Below are positions 21,472 through 32,825 of a stretch of 64,000 nt of DNA, in pieces. The position numbers and the translations under genes are program-made. Every line of letters begins with the position of its first letter. Positions within the stretch are counted from its first letter, which is position 1. The DNA lies in the NCBI GenBank assembly GCA_029783825.1, contig JAREIK010010296.1, forward strand, positions 59,022 through 123,021, written 5' to 3'. Below the pieces are notes generated by a model, which saw nothing but the letters and a program-made list of their open reading frames with translations, searched no databases and had not been told where the DNA came from. The stretch comes from Sapria himalayana. Lineage: Eukaryota > Streptophyta > Magnoliopsida > Malpighiales > Rafflesiaceae.

Positions 21472-22295
21472 GAAACTACAAACATGCAAGAGTAGGAGAA
21501 CAAACAAAATGAACTCATTTAATTGAATTTCATTAGCAATCATAATGGCTATTAACATTTCAAAAGTTTAATTCTACCAATGACCAATGATAAGCTGTCG
21601 TAGAACTAAACAGTAACAAAGCAGATCTACACGAAATAAGAGTGACAAGAACAAACTTGTGTCTGAGTGGGACCAGAATTTTTTCGTTCATCTCACAACT
21701 TAAGAAGCTAACATGCTGTTCCCAGTACCAAGAGGACTAGCTAAGCCTTTTACATTCCTATAATAGGCTAAAACTCTACTCAAAATATTCAGGTACACAC
21801 AAGCATATTCACAAATATATAAAAAAAGAAATTAAAGACATGAATAAACACAAATCTAAGTAATAGTCATATAATTTCAACAAATATCTAAAAGATGTCT
21901 AGCGCTGAAAGTTTAGAGAGAGTGTGTGTCTGCAAAAATAATGAAGATAATAGAAGCTTGGCATCCTTTTCATCCAGCAGAGATCGATAAAGATAGGACC
22001 CATGCATAGGAAGGACTATGATAATGTTTATAGGTTTTTAATCAAAATTTTTTAGTGTGTCTCACATCAGATGTCCTTCAAAGATTCATTATTTGGTTAA
22101 TTGGTAAAGCAAAGAATAAAACCAGAATAATAAAATTGATACCTAAAAAAATATCTCAGTCTGTTTTGCTACACAGACACAAATCAAAAATAGTTTAGAA
22201 ATAATTCTGATACGAAATCATTTTCATAATTAGTTGGTGAATTTGGGCTAGCCTCTCCTGGAAGGTTTCACAACTGGATCTTGGAATGCTATCTA
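21472..22295 (-). other. Copy B conserved 3' segment of the Transposase_24-type gene
   Basis: From about 21530 collinear with 7740-8422 of copy A (GGCTATTAACATTT, GGGACCAGAATTTTTTC, CCTATAATAGGCTAAAACTCT). No protein is conserved; probably introns and 3' untranslated sequence. Confidence 0.45.
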
Positions 22296-24218
22296 TCACG
22301 TCAATGCTACTAATTGTGACCCAATATAGGACATTTGCTTTTGTGTTACACTCTTAATTTTTTTCAATTCACCATTCATTTTTTTAAATTCTTGCATTTC
22401 TTCTTTCAAATGAGTAATCTGCTCATCCTTTTCTTCTTTCATTTCTTGCATTTCTTCCTTCAAATGAGTAATCTGCTCATCCGTCTCTTCTTTCATTTCA
22501 TGGATCTCTTTCTTCAAATGAGATATCTGCTCATTCTTCTCTTTCATTTTTGTCTCCTTAACTTCAAAATGTTCATTTTTTTTATTACTCGTTGTTCGAC
22601 TGCCTCATCCACCATTGTTGTGACAGATGAATTTGAAGCACGACTGCTATAACAAAACGCCACTTCCTTTGAGCCGATATCATACACTTGCTGCTTCTTT
22701 TGACCTTCTATGGTTTCCAAATAGATATGATCATAGTCAATTGGTTAAAGATCCATAGAACCCTCAACTTATTGGGAAGCATCTATCACATGTTCCTCCA
22801 TTAGTTCCTCTGAAAAAATAGAGAAAAATACTATTATAGATATACATAAAATAAATTTAATATTTTACATTCCAAACAGCTTTCAAAATGTACTGTAGTA
22901 CTATGAAATTTTATTAATATAACAGATTCTTAAAGCAATCATCTAAGACTTGTTGTCGACAAACTGACCATCCACTTTCTTCATATGCATCTTTCTAAAA
23001 ATCTCATAAAAATTAGGATCTTGACCCAATTATCCAGCCAAGATTATATATTTATAAAGTCATAAAATAACAAATGATAAAAAATTTAAACAAAATTAAT
23101 AAAACCATGCACAGATTTGCTTTATTGGACTATTAGGACAACCACTAAATATATAAATGTTTAAAATTTTAAAATTGTACCAAATCTCAAGCATGCTCAA
23201 TACTTGACTTTGACTTCTAGCTCCTTTGTGGCGAGACATTCCTGTATCGAGTTCGGCTACCTTAGTTCTTTGATTTTTGCTAGAAATATCTAATTTTTCT
23301 TTTCACTTCTAGCTCCTCTCAATACTTAAGCCACTCGGGCCAGTCATCCTTAGATATAAAACCAGGACTTTCTTTTATAATTTTTAATTTATGGCCAAAA
23401 TTAGAATACCGTTCAACAGCTTTACTCTCCCACAATGACTTTATATTTCCATCAAATTTTGGTGCCCATGTGCACTGATTCTATATATAGAAATATCACA
23501 AAAGAATTTATATAAATTACAAGGACATAATTATTTACTGCTTGAATAATAACCAACAAAATAGTTAACTAATTAGATAATTAATTTTTAATGCTATTGT
23601 TTCATTATTTTTACCTTAAAGTCATTAAAATTAGACTCGTTTATTGATTCAGAAACTTTCTTCCAGAAGAATTCTTTAGAATTAACCATTTTCTTGAAAG
23701 ACTTTGTAATTATAGCTGAACACTTGTGAGATGGAATAAAACTTTACAAATAAATATATAACATTGAAAAAAAGCAAATCATAATTATATATAAAAAAAC
23801 CACTAACAGAAACATCATAATTTTTTATTCAAGTAATATTTACATATTTCTTATACCTCCCATCCACAATCTCCATTACTAACTTAGCACTGAATATAGA
23901 GGAATGCACAACATTTGATGATGTCGATGGTTTTGTAAATGGAGCAACTATTGGTGTAAAATCTGGTGTAGAAGATGGTGATGGATCAAAAATGTGTGCA
24001 GGAAAGAAAATGGGCGGTGGGCTTATATCTGATGAATGTGATAGTAAAGGTGTCAATGATGGTGATGGATATGGAGATGGTGATTGTGATGTTGAAGTCT
24101 GGATATGGTGGGTATGAGATGGTATTGAATTTGCAACATGGTGTGAAATACTAGATGAATTTGGTCCATTACTGTGTCCACATCCACCTCCACCACGACC
24201 ATGTCCTTTAGGTGCCAT
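22296..24218 (-). pseudogene. CACTA Transposase_24-type gene, copy B
   Basis: Same five-exon plan as in copy A but with a better N-terminus. Exon 1 starts at 24218 with MAPKGHGRGGGGCGHSNGP, then a long Ser/Pro-rich low-complexity part, ending DGRYKKY at a GTAAAT donor near 23845. Exon 2 is about 23749-23618 (FIPSHKCSAIITKSFKKMV, donor AAG/GTAAAA intact). Exon 3 is about 23480-23175 (KFDGNIKSLWESKAVERY) with stops. Exon 4 is about 23035-22940 (KKVDGQFVDNKS-like). In exon 5 the sequence around VYDIGSKEVAFCYSSRASNS matches the IGGRKKQRVYGIGS motif of the family. A frameshift then leads into a coiled coil with three 18-residue repeats (EQITHLKEEMQEMKEEKD) and MSYIGSQLVALT at the end. Expected role: DNA-binding helper of TNP2. 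Stops and one frameshift make it inactive. Confidence 0.75.
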
Positions 24219-24359
24219 CTACCGTACACAAAAAAATATAGAATAAATAATAGAGATATGTTGAAAACCTGTGCATTTTAAAATAAAGCACACCAATAGA
24301 TTTTATCAAAATATTACAAAGTCTTTGATAGTTTACTATTATAATACTATTATAACAGT

Positions 24360-24592
24360 TTAAATTTCAGCATCACAATCATCCTCCAATTGGTCTTCTG
24401 GCATTTCATCTGATTCTGATGGAAGTTCCAACTCATCTTCAGATAAAAATTGATCATCTTTAAGTTCTATTAGGTACCATTTGAGTCATATAAATTTTCT
24501 GCATCTTCATCTACATGCACAGGGTCAATATTATTTATTTTATCTTTTTGGAATGCTAGTGCAATAGCTAAGTCTGCTCTTCTTTTTTGAGA
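24360..24592 (-). pseudogene. TNP2 C-terminal stub, copy B
   Basis: Only the last 70 or so codons of TNP2 remain (DKINNIDPVHVDEDAENLYD, then LSEDELELPS and the acidic tail). At about 24590 the coding sequence breaks off at TTTTTTGAG and passes directly into the GA tract. In copy A, TNP2 continues there and the GA tract lies 3.4 kb further on. Confidence 0.75.
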
Positions 24593-24830
24593 GAGAGAAT
24601 GTGGGAAGAGGGAGAGGGAAAGAGAGAGAATGGGGAGAGAGTGAGAGAGAGAGAGGGGGAGATAAAATGAGAGAGAGAGAGAAAGCAAAAAATAAGGAAA
24701 GAGAGATAGACAATAGCAAGAGAGAGTGTGTGTGAGTGAGAGTGACACAGAAAGAAAAAGAGGGAGAGAAAGTGACAAAAAGAATGATTGAGAAAAAGAG
24801 AGAGACACAGAGAATGTAGTGTTATAATGA
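24590..24830. repeat. (GA)n tract, copy B
   Basis: About 240 bases of GAGAGA with GGGA and GTGTGT variants, matching 14207-14480. Directly fused to the TNP2 stub by deletion. Confidence 0.8.
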
Positions 24831-24989
24831 GCCTGAGGCCCAAGGGGTGGGATTAGGTAAGAGTACGACCCTTTATTTCAATAGCATGCTATATCTGACC
24901 AACGGACACTCTAATGCTATGTGCTTACATTTTGTTGATATTTTATATGTTGCCATTTAATTTCAAGTTATTGTAACAAATTAGTATTA
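24831..24989. other. Conserved CACTA leader block (copy B)
   Basis: Matches 14575-14740 of copy A: GAGGCCCAAGGGGTGGGATT, AAGAGTACGACCC, TAGCATGCTATATCTGACC. Confidence 0.45.
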
Positions 24990-25709
<720 letters not shown>

Positions 25710-25723
25710 AATTATTTATAGTT
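25710..25723. repeat. LINE target-site duplication, left (AATTATTTATAGTT)
   Basis: A 14-base direct repeat, identical to 32549-32562. Confidence 0.93.
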
Positions 25724-26679
25724 TTTTTTAAAGGTTGTTTTATTATTATAAAAGCTCTCTCTTTTGGCGGAGGAATACTATTTTTACAAGCTATATCTAC
25801 CCTTGTCCCTTTTACACCCATTTCAAAACCAAAACAATCAATGAAAGGTTATTTCATAGTTGCATTGATTAGTTATACTTTGCAACTTGCTGGAATTTAG
25901 GAGTTTTAGCTAATTTTCTATTGGGGTAATAAATGTGTCAGCCTTGAGCCTATTTTCCAAGGTGGCTTTGCAAATTATAAAGCATTGTAAATCTTCTATT
26001 TTGCCCTGATTTATACACTTTTAATCCTTATTGTTTCTTGAATTTCCGGAGCTTTTCCATAACCAATTCCTTGCTTCGTTCCGTAACGCAACGGCCTTTG
26101 ATGCTTGACCAAAATTTTACTCTTAACAGACCACCAAATTACCTACCTAAGCACATAGACTCTTGATCAAAGCCTCTATAATCTGATCTGTACAATCATA
26201 CAACATAATGAATATAGCCATGAAAATATATAGACACATCTACTCTTTCCATTGAGACAGCCTTTAGCTAGCTTTTTAGATTTATTCTTTATCTAGAAGC
26301 TGACTTTGAGGCAGTAAAAAGACCAAACAGACTGCCAACATATATGATACCATGCCTGTGAGTTTTATTAAGATACTTACGGGGGGCTCCTGAACCAGAC
26401 GATGTACCTGATAAATAATACAACTAAAAGAAACAAAAAAACATAAACCTCATGTCTTCTTTTGAAAGATTGAGATCCTACATGAAGTGAGAGTACCAAT
26501 TCTCTAAATGTTTACATTCCTCTTACCATGTTGGGCCTACCATAGCTTTGGAGCTTTCTTTTCATATTCTTTCCTCAGGCCAGGAAGATATTCAACAAAT
26601 TAAAACTTTATCTGTACTTTTAGAACAACAAAATGCAACAATAGAACTAACGCACGCACCAGTGACACAACCCATAATA
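25724..26679 (-). other. LINE 3' untranslated region and A-rich tail
   Basis: No coding. Near the 3' end on - the sequence reads AAAAGAGAGAGCTTTTATAATAATAAAACAACCTTT (given here as one landmark in parts: AAAAGAGAGAGC, then AATAAAACAACCTTT) and a run of A. A short + frame in this region is not supported as a gene. Confidence 0.7.
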
Positions 26680-27841
26680 TTAGGTAAGTTTTTTACATAT
26701 TCTGATGTAAGGGTATTCTCTCTTATCCATCCTAATGTAGCCTTTAAATTTCTCTGGGAGAGAATCTATAAGATATTCATGAAATTCTTTGTGTTTTCCA
26801 TCTTTAGCAAGTTTGTCAGCCAGCGTGTTTGCTTCCCTGTATATATGTTTAATTGAAGCATTCAATGTTTCTATTAAACTACTAATTTCTTCTAATTCCT
26901 CTTCAAAATTCCACATGCTTTTTCTTGTATTCACTAGATCTACCAAGATTTTAGAATTTATTTGTATATCTAAGTTAGATTGCTCTTTCAATTTACAGAT
27001 CCATAAGCCATCCCTCAAGGCTATAATTTCTGCATGGAGAGTAGAAGTGGCTTTAACGGATCCCATGAAGGCGATGATAAGATGACAACTGTGATCTCTT
27101 ATTACTCCACCTCCACCTGCTATACCTATATTTCTGTCAAAGCTACCATCGGTCTTAAGGAATAATCTACCCTTTATTGGTTTTTCCCACTTAATGCTCA
27201 TGATTTTTTGAGGTTGGACTTTTGAGACTGTGAGATTCCAGAATTTAAGAGTGTCAATGTCCATGTAAGAAATACCAGCTTCTATCGGACTAGCTTCCGA
27301 GGTAATTATTATTTCTCTCTTTATGTCTCTCCAGATATTTTCAACAGTCATTACACGACCTTCATATCTGCTATTATTCCTGCCTTCCAAATACACCAAA
27401 TAGCAATGTGGGGGATATTATTTGTAAGCCAGGATTGAAGGCTATGCTGTGAGTGTGCTGAACTTTATTTGAGGACTCTATTTCTAAGAGGAGTACATTC
27501 ATGTTTTAAGCTCATTTCAGATTCTAATCTTTTCCATATTTGCAATGTAATTTTTCCATGGGAAAACAGGTGATCAAGCATTTCTACTGGTTAAAGACAG
27601 CATTCACATCTAGATGGCAGTTGTATGCCTTTTGTTTTTATGTTCTCATCTGTTGGAATTATGTTCGAGAGCACTTTCCATTTATTAGTTTTAATTTTTT
27701 GGCTATTATCATTATTCCAGGCCCATCTAAATAAAGGTTGGTCCATCTTTCTACTTCTCACTTTCTCTTTAATGGATTTGAGTGAGAAATCTCCGTCTGC
27801 ACTCAAAGACCATTTCCAGCCATTTTTGGAAAGAGTGGAGT
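26680..27841 (-). pseudogene. LINE ORF2, C-terminal part: zinc-binding RT-associated domain and RNase H
   Basis: Reading on -: 27806-27591 is the zf-RVT-type domain (DGDFSLKSIKEKVRS, PLFRWAWNN, GIQLPSRCECC). A frameshift leads to 27399-26680, the RNase H domain found in many plant L1 elements. It shows LKTDGSFD (first aspartate), STLHAEIIALRDGL (glutamate) and REANTLADKLAKDG (last aspartate). The third catalytic position, normally in a DS motif, reads QINSKILVDL, so asparagine replaces aspartate, a change expected to abolish RNase H activity. The domain lies beyond the nested hAT relative. Confidence 0.8.
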
Positions 27842-27849
27842 GATTATCC
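27842..27849. repeat. Target-site duplication of nested hAT relative, left (GATTATCC)
   Basis: GATTATCC, repeated exactly at 28363-28370. Confidence 0.93.
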
Positions 27850-28362
27850 TAGAGGTGTCAACCGGGCCGGCCCGGCCCGGCCCGGCACGAGGCACGGCAC
27901 AGTTCAGCCTTGCCTAGGCCGGCCCAGCACGGAAAAATCCCGTGCCCGGGTTTGGCACGAGCCGTGCCGTGCCGTGCCTGGCCCGGCACGGATCGGCCCG
28001 CGGCACGGCAAACCGGCACGGGTTTATCCCGTGCCGGGTGTCCCGTGAGCCCGACCCCATGATGCCCCTCCCGCATAAAAAGACCGCGGGTCGGGTCTGA
28101 TTCGACCCGACCCAAGGTCCCCCGTATCCTGAACCGCTCGGACAGGAATGCCTGAGCGGGCCAGGCGAGGCACGGCACGACCCGTCGTGCCTGCGGGCCG
28201 TGCCGGGCCCGGGTTTTTTAAACCGTGCCGGGCCGGGCACGGCACGGTATAGTAACCGGGCCGGGCACGGCACGGTATAGTAACCGTGTCGTGCCCAGCC
28301 CGGCACGGAAGCACGAACGTGCCTTAAAATAACGTGTCGGGCCGGCCCGTTTGACACCTCTA
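27850..28362. mobile_element. Non-autonomous hAT relative, 513 bp, GC-rich
   Basis: Ends TAGAGGTGTCAA and TTTGACACCTCTA match the terminal repeats of the 3.6-kb hAT, with the same GGCCGGCCCG and GGCACGGC subterminal motifs. A 42-base block around GACCGCGGGTCGGGTC (about 28082) matches the hairpin block of the larger element. Flanked by a perfect 8-base duplication (GATTATCC). No coding capacity, so transposition depends on a transposase supplied elsewhere, plausibly that of 1377-3500. It sits inside LINE ORF2. The apparent Pro/Arg/Gly-rich frames are repeat artefacts. Confidence 0.93.
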
Positions 28363-28370
28363 GATTATCC
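28363..28370. repeat. Target-site duplication of nested hAT relative, right (GATTATCC)
   Basis: Exact copy of 27842-27849. Confidence 0.93.
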
Positions 28371-31160
28371 ACTAATTCTCTTTGCTAGAGCATTTGAAGC
28401 CATACTTGTGAACCTTTTTTTTTTTCTTATTTTGTTTGTGTCTCCCTCTATGCAATATTTGGCTCTCAAAAATTCAGCCCATAATGTATAATTTTATTTG
28501 AATCTCCACCATCTTTTGCACGCCCAAGCTTTAGCTAGATCATTAAAGTCAACAAAACCATGCCCTGATTCCTGTTTAGGGTAGCAGAGATCTTTCCACT
28601 TTTTCTAGTCTAGCTTCCCTTTTCCATTTTGTTGTCCCCGCAAGAATTGGGCCAATTCTTTTTCTATTCTTTTTTTCTCTACTACCAGTAGGTAAGCAAT
28701 CATAAGGTTTTGCATGACTACACTTTGCAGTACATGTGTGATTAGGGTGATCCTACCACTCATGTTAAGCGAATCTACTTTCCATCATGCAATTTTATTT
28801 TTAATTTTTCCTTGTAGAAATTCTAAATATTCTAATTTTAATTTACCTTCATATAATGGGCAGCCAAGATATTGCATTGTGCCTTTTTTCTGGGTGAATC
28901 CCGTTATGGTGTTAATTTTCCGAGCTAAGTTTGATGGGGCATTCTTTGCAATCATGAATTAGCACTTTATATTATTAATTTTCTGCCCTGTTTCTTCTTT
29001 TAATACTTTTAACAATCCCATCAAATTATGAAGGGATCTGGCGCTTTCGTTTGTGAAAATGATTACATCATCCGCGTATGCCAAGCAACTCACAACGGGG
29101 GTGTCTTTTGGCTGACTAAACAGACCTATTTTACCTGTTTGCATTTTTGATTTAATGTTAATAATTAATAATTCTAAGTAAATATTAAAGAGAGAGGAGA
29201 GAGAGGATCTCTCTGTCTTAATCCTCTTAATGGTTTGATGTCTTTTCCTAGGTCTCCATTGACTAGGATTTTAATTCATGGACTTGAAATGCATCTATAT
29301 ATCAAATCAATCCAGGTTTCTAAAAATCTCATTTTTCTCATTATAAAGCATAAAATATTCCAATCTACTTTATTAAAGGCTTTAGAAAGGTCTAACTTTA
29401 GCAATACGTTATGCCCTCTAGACTTCGTTCCTATGTCCTTGATCATCTCTTTTGCTAGACAAATGTTTTCCATAATTAGCATGTTTTTCATTAATCCTAA
29501 CTGTTCTTTAGAGATGATTTTTGGGAGAACTACTGACAATCTATTTTGGAGTAATTTGGCTAGAATTTTGTATATGGAGTTACACAGGCTTATAGGTCTA
29601 AAATCCTCTACTTTTTGAGGATTTTCTATCTTAGGGATAAGGACTATGTGCGTAGAGCTCCATTTCTTACCTATTTCTGCACCACAAAAAATCCAAGATA
29701 TAGCCTTTAGTAGATCATTTTTAATTATGATCCAGCAGTTTTGGTAAAATTCATTATTCGACCCATCTGGGCCCGGGGAACTATTTGTTCTCATACTAAA
29801 TACCATAGCCTTCAGTTCATCTTCATCAGGGAACTTTGTGAGGGTGACATTTTCTAGACTTGTAATTTTGTGATCTATTTATTTAAGAGATGGTCTCCGT
29901 CTAGGGGGGAATATCCACTAAAATATCTTTCAAAATATTCATCAAAGAAATTTTTAATTTCTAGGCTACTATCTACCCAAATATTTAGGTTATTTTTTAT
30001 GCCTTTTATACTATGTTTTTGTATCTTAATTTTAGCTGATTTCTAAAAATATTTTGTGTTTTTGTCTCCTTCTTTCAACCATTTTATTCTGGCTTTTTGT
30101 TTCCAGAATACTTCTTCCATGAGAAGCTTTAATTTTAATTCAGCTTGCACTTTATTTGATTCCTTTCTACTATCTTTGTTTTGAAGGAGGGCGTGTTCTG
30201 ACTCCTTCTTTTCGACTTTTTGTTCAGCTTCTATGATGTTATTGTTAATATTACCAAAAGAGTTCTTATTCCAAGTCCTTAAATGCTTTTTTAGTCTGTT
30301 TAGTTTAATATTCCAGATTTGAACAGGATTTCCTGAAGCTTCCTGTGACCATGAGTTTTTTACCGTATTAATGAATTCATGATGAAGGCACCATGCATCC
30401 TGAAACTTGAATGAGCTATTTGTGATTTTAGATTTTTCTACTGATATTATCAAAGGGTTATGATCCGAACAGGTTCTGTTCAGATGTCTAACAACCGTGG
30501 ATCCATAAGACTCTAACCATTTTAAATTATATAGAACCCTGTCTAGTCTTGTCCATATGGTGCCTTTAACTTGCTGGTTATTGCACCACGTGTAACGAGG
30601 GCCTAGAAAGCTAGCTTCCATCAGTCTAGCCTCTGTTATGGTCTCATTGAAGTGTAACATAGCTTTTTTGGGAGGGATTCCCCCAACTTTTTCGCTGGCT
30701 TTTCTAATGATGTTAAAGTCACCTCCTATCACCCAGGGGTATATTTATTTTAGCTAATTTAAGCATATCATTCCAAAGGTCCCTTCTGCCTTCTTTAGTG
30801 TATTTAGCATAGTTAGCCGAGATGATTTTAGCTCGGTCTTTTTCTAAACTAAAATTAATCATTTGATTTGTGTCCTCTAAGATGTTTATATTAAGTATCT
30901 TTTTCCAGAGCAAATTTTATAATTTTTATTAGAGAAGGCATCATCGAAATGACGAAACCTAGTGTGTCTTTATACTGTTCTAGCTGGTCACTACTTACTA
31001 TAGGTTCCGTGAGAATTATAAGTGGGGTTTTATGTATATTAATCAACCCCTTAATTCTTTTTATTATTGAAGGGTTTGCAATACCCCTTGCATTCCAGTA
31101 GATAAATCTAAACATTATAATTAGATTTGGCCCGAGCTCTAGTGGTGCACTTTGATTCAT
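28371..31160 (-). pseudogene. LINE ORF2, N-terminal part: endonuclease and reverse transcriptase
   Basis: On -: endonuclease 31160-30400, with IYWNARGIANPSIIKRIKGL, LTEP, IGGDFNIIR and TCSDHNPLI. The GDFN and SDH catalytic motifs are intact. A Lys/Glu-rich coiled region follows (to about 30043). Reverse transcriptase runs from about 29806, with NSSPGPDGSNNEFYQ, VEDFRPISLCNSIYKILAKL, LLKLDLSKAFNKVDW (motif A) and CLAYADDVIIF at about 29085 (motif C). The YADD box is intact. Frames change near 30900, 30725, about 29850 and about 29200, so several indels separate the pieces. The part from 28958 to 28371 shows the connection region with stops, up to the hAT insertion. Role when active: nicking of the target and copying of the element RNA. 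Confidence 0.85.
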
Positions 31161-31234
31161 AAGTTTTATTTAAACATTTTTTTAATATTTCTAGGTTTTT
31201 TACAAGAACTCGTAACTTCCATTTTCTCATCTTT

Positions 31235-32437
31235 TCACACACTATCTAGCTGAATGCCCATAATTTTAATTTCCTCCATAGCCCAATCTCTATCTCCCAT
31301 TTTGTTTTTGAATTTACCGATATCTATATCATCTTTAGTAATTTTAAAAAGTTTAGGATCTTCCTCTCTTTTGTTTAAACTAATGCCACTTCTAATATTT
31401 AGCTCTTCTTCCAAGCTATTGGCTATTTCCACTGCCCATTTCATTCTATCCTCTCTCTTTTTTTCAAATCTTTCTCTCCGTATCCTTTTGATAATTTCTG
31501 CAATTTTTAGGATTAAGTTATGGGTATTACTGGTTTCCTCTCTATCCACCCCCTCTCTCCACCATTCTTTAGGAGGGAGATATTCAACAATTTCCAGACC
31601 AGAACCCATTTCAGTGAGTTTCTGCTCATTCGGTGGAGGGGGTTTGATTCTGTATTCTACTACCCCCTTTCATGTAGTATTTTTTGGACCAAGCCACTGC
31701 CTATTTTCAAAGTGTTTTCTTTTAACCAGGCACTGATCACAATTATGGCCTAATTTGTAGCAGTAGGAGCAATAATTTGGGAGGTTTTCTGGAATCAATT
31801 CTTGCTAGAAACCATCCCCATCTTTACTACCAATCCATATTCGATGGGGAATATGGTGGAGCAAGTTCACTTCTATGCACACTCGAGCAACACTCGGGCG
31901 AGATAGTGTTGCAGTGGCACCGTCAAGGAGAAGAGGAGTGCCCACTACATGTGCAATATGGTATAATGAGAACTTGTCAAAGAGGTGTATGGGCAGCATA
32001 GGGGGGAGGAACCATACCGGGGTTAATGGCAACTCTTGCTTGGTTGAGAAGGTAGGCGTCCATCAGAAAGCTCTCATGGGGTATCCCATGATGTACCAGA
32101 CACCCTTCAACCAGACGCGATGGAAGTCCTCCTCGGTGGATAGTTGCAGGAGGATGTGTTTAGCATCGAGGACGCCAATTTTTGTTGAGCCCTTGAGTTT
32201 CAATAAAGCATAGAATGCTCTGACATCTTCAATGCGAGGCCGACCGTGAGAGAATTTGCCCACCACCGAGAATTTGTGAGCTTCAGTAAGCATGGATATG
32301 TCATTCGGGGAGAACTCTATTGAGGGTTCCCCATTTTTTTCCCCGTAAATGCCCGAAGAGTGTGAGTAGAGATGCACAGTTTTTTTAAAATGTTGGGGAA
32401 AAGACTTCTTATCCGATAAGAGATCAAATTGCTCCAT
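31235..32437 (-). pseudogene. LINE ORF1 (gag-like, DUF4283 and zinc knuckle), three stops in one frame
   Basis: RNA-binding protein of plant L1 elements. A single frame of 401 codons starts at 32437 (MEQFDLLSDKKSFPQHF). It has a DUF4283-type domain (KLKGSTKIGVLDAKHILLQL, VWLKGVWYIMGYP), then SRPSVARVCIEVNLL. The zinc knuckle reads CSYCYKLGHNCDQC (CX2CX4HX4C) at about 31775. The C-terminal part is charged and coiled. The frame is interrupted only by a TGA at 32065-32063, a TAG at about 31807-31805 (context GDGF/QELIPENLP, where relatives have tryptophan) and a TGA near 31671. There is no frameshift. Stops of this kind fit C-to-T changes at methylated sites. The CT-rich leader is 32548-32438. 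Confidence 0.85.
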
Positions 32438-32548
32438 TTGAAGCTAGAAAATTGCTTCTTCTTTGCTGATTTTTCTGTTTCTCTCTCTAAAAATTGTGTT
32501 TCTCTTTCTAGAACTTGAGAGCAAAAAGAAGAAGAAGAATCAGGGAAG

Positions 32549-32562
32549 AATTATTTATAGTT
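32549..32562. repeat. LINE target-site duplication, right (AATTATTTATAGTT)
   Basis: Exact copy of 25710-25723. Confidence 0.93.
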
Positions 32563-32825
32563 ATATGTTATTATACATATAGTATATATAGTTATAAATA
32601 GTAATATATATATAATTAAACAACATTTAGTTATATATATATATATTCATTCAAGTAGTTATGTAGGTATACATAAATGTATACAAAAGTTATAAACAAA
32701 TATATATAATTACATATATGTATACATATATGTATACATAGTTATAAATAAAGTTTATATTTAATTATATAGAATTTTATATAGTTATACAAATATTTAT
32801 ATATATTTATACACATATAGTTTAT
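32563..32825. repeat. 580-bp-type AT-rich unit, copy B, continued after the LINE
   Basis: Resumes with ATATGTTATTATACATATAGTA and runs to ACACATATAGTTTATC, collinear with the first half of a unit in copy A. Confidence 0.7.

Larger units (their letters stand above)
25724..32548 (-). mobile_element. L1-type plant LINE, full structure, coding decayed
   Basis: On -, the element starts at 32548 with a CT-rich leader, followed by ORF1 (32437-31235), ORF2 (31160-26680, itself interrupted by a hAT insertion), a 3'UTR of about 950 bases and a short A-rich tail at 25724-25733. It is flanked by a perfect 14-base duplication. Length without the nested hAT insertion and its extra duplication is about 6.3 kb, normal for a full-length plant L1. 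Both frames carry stops or shifts, so it is no longer autonomous. It inserted into the AT-rich repeat of copy B. Confidence 0.93.
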
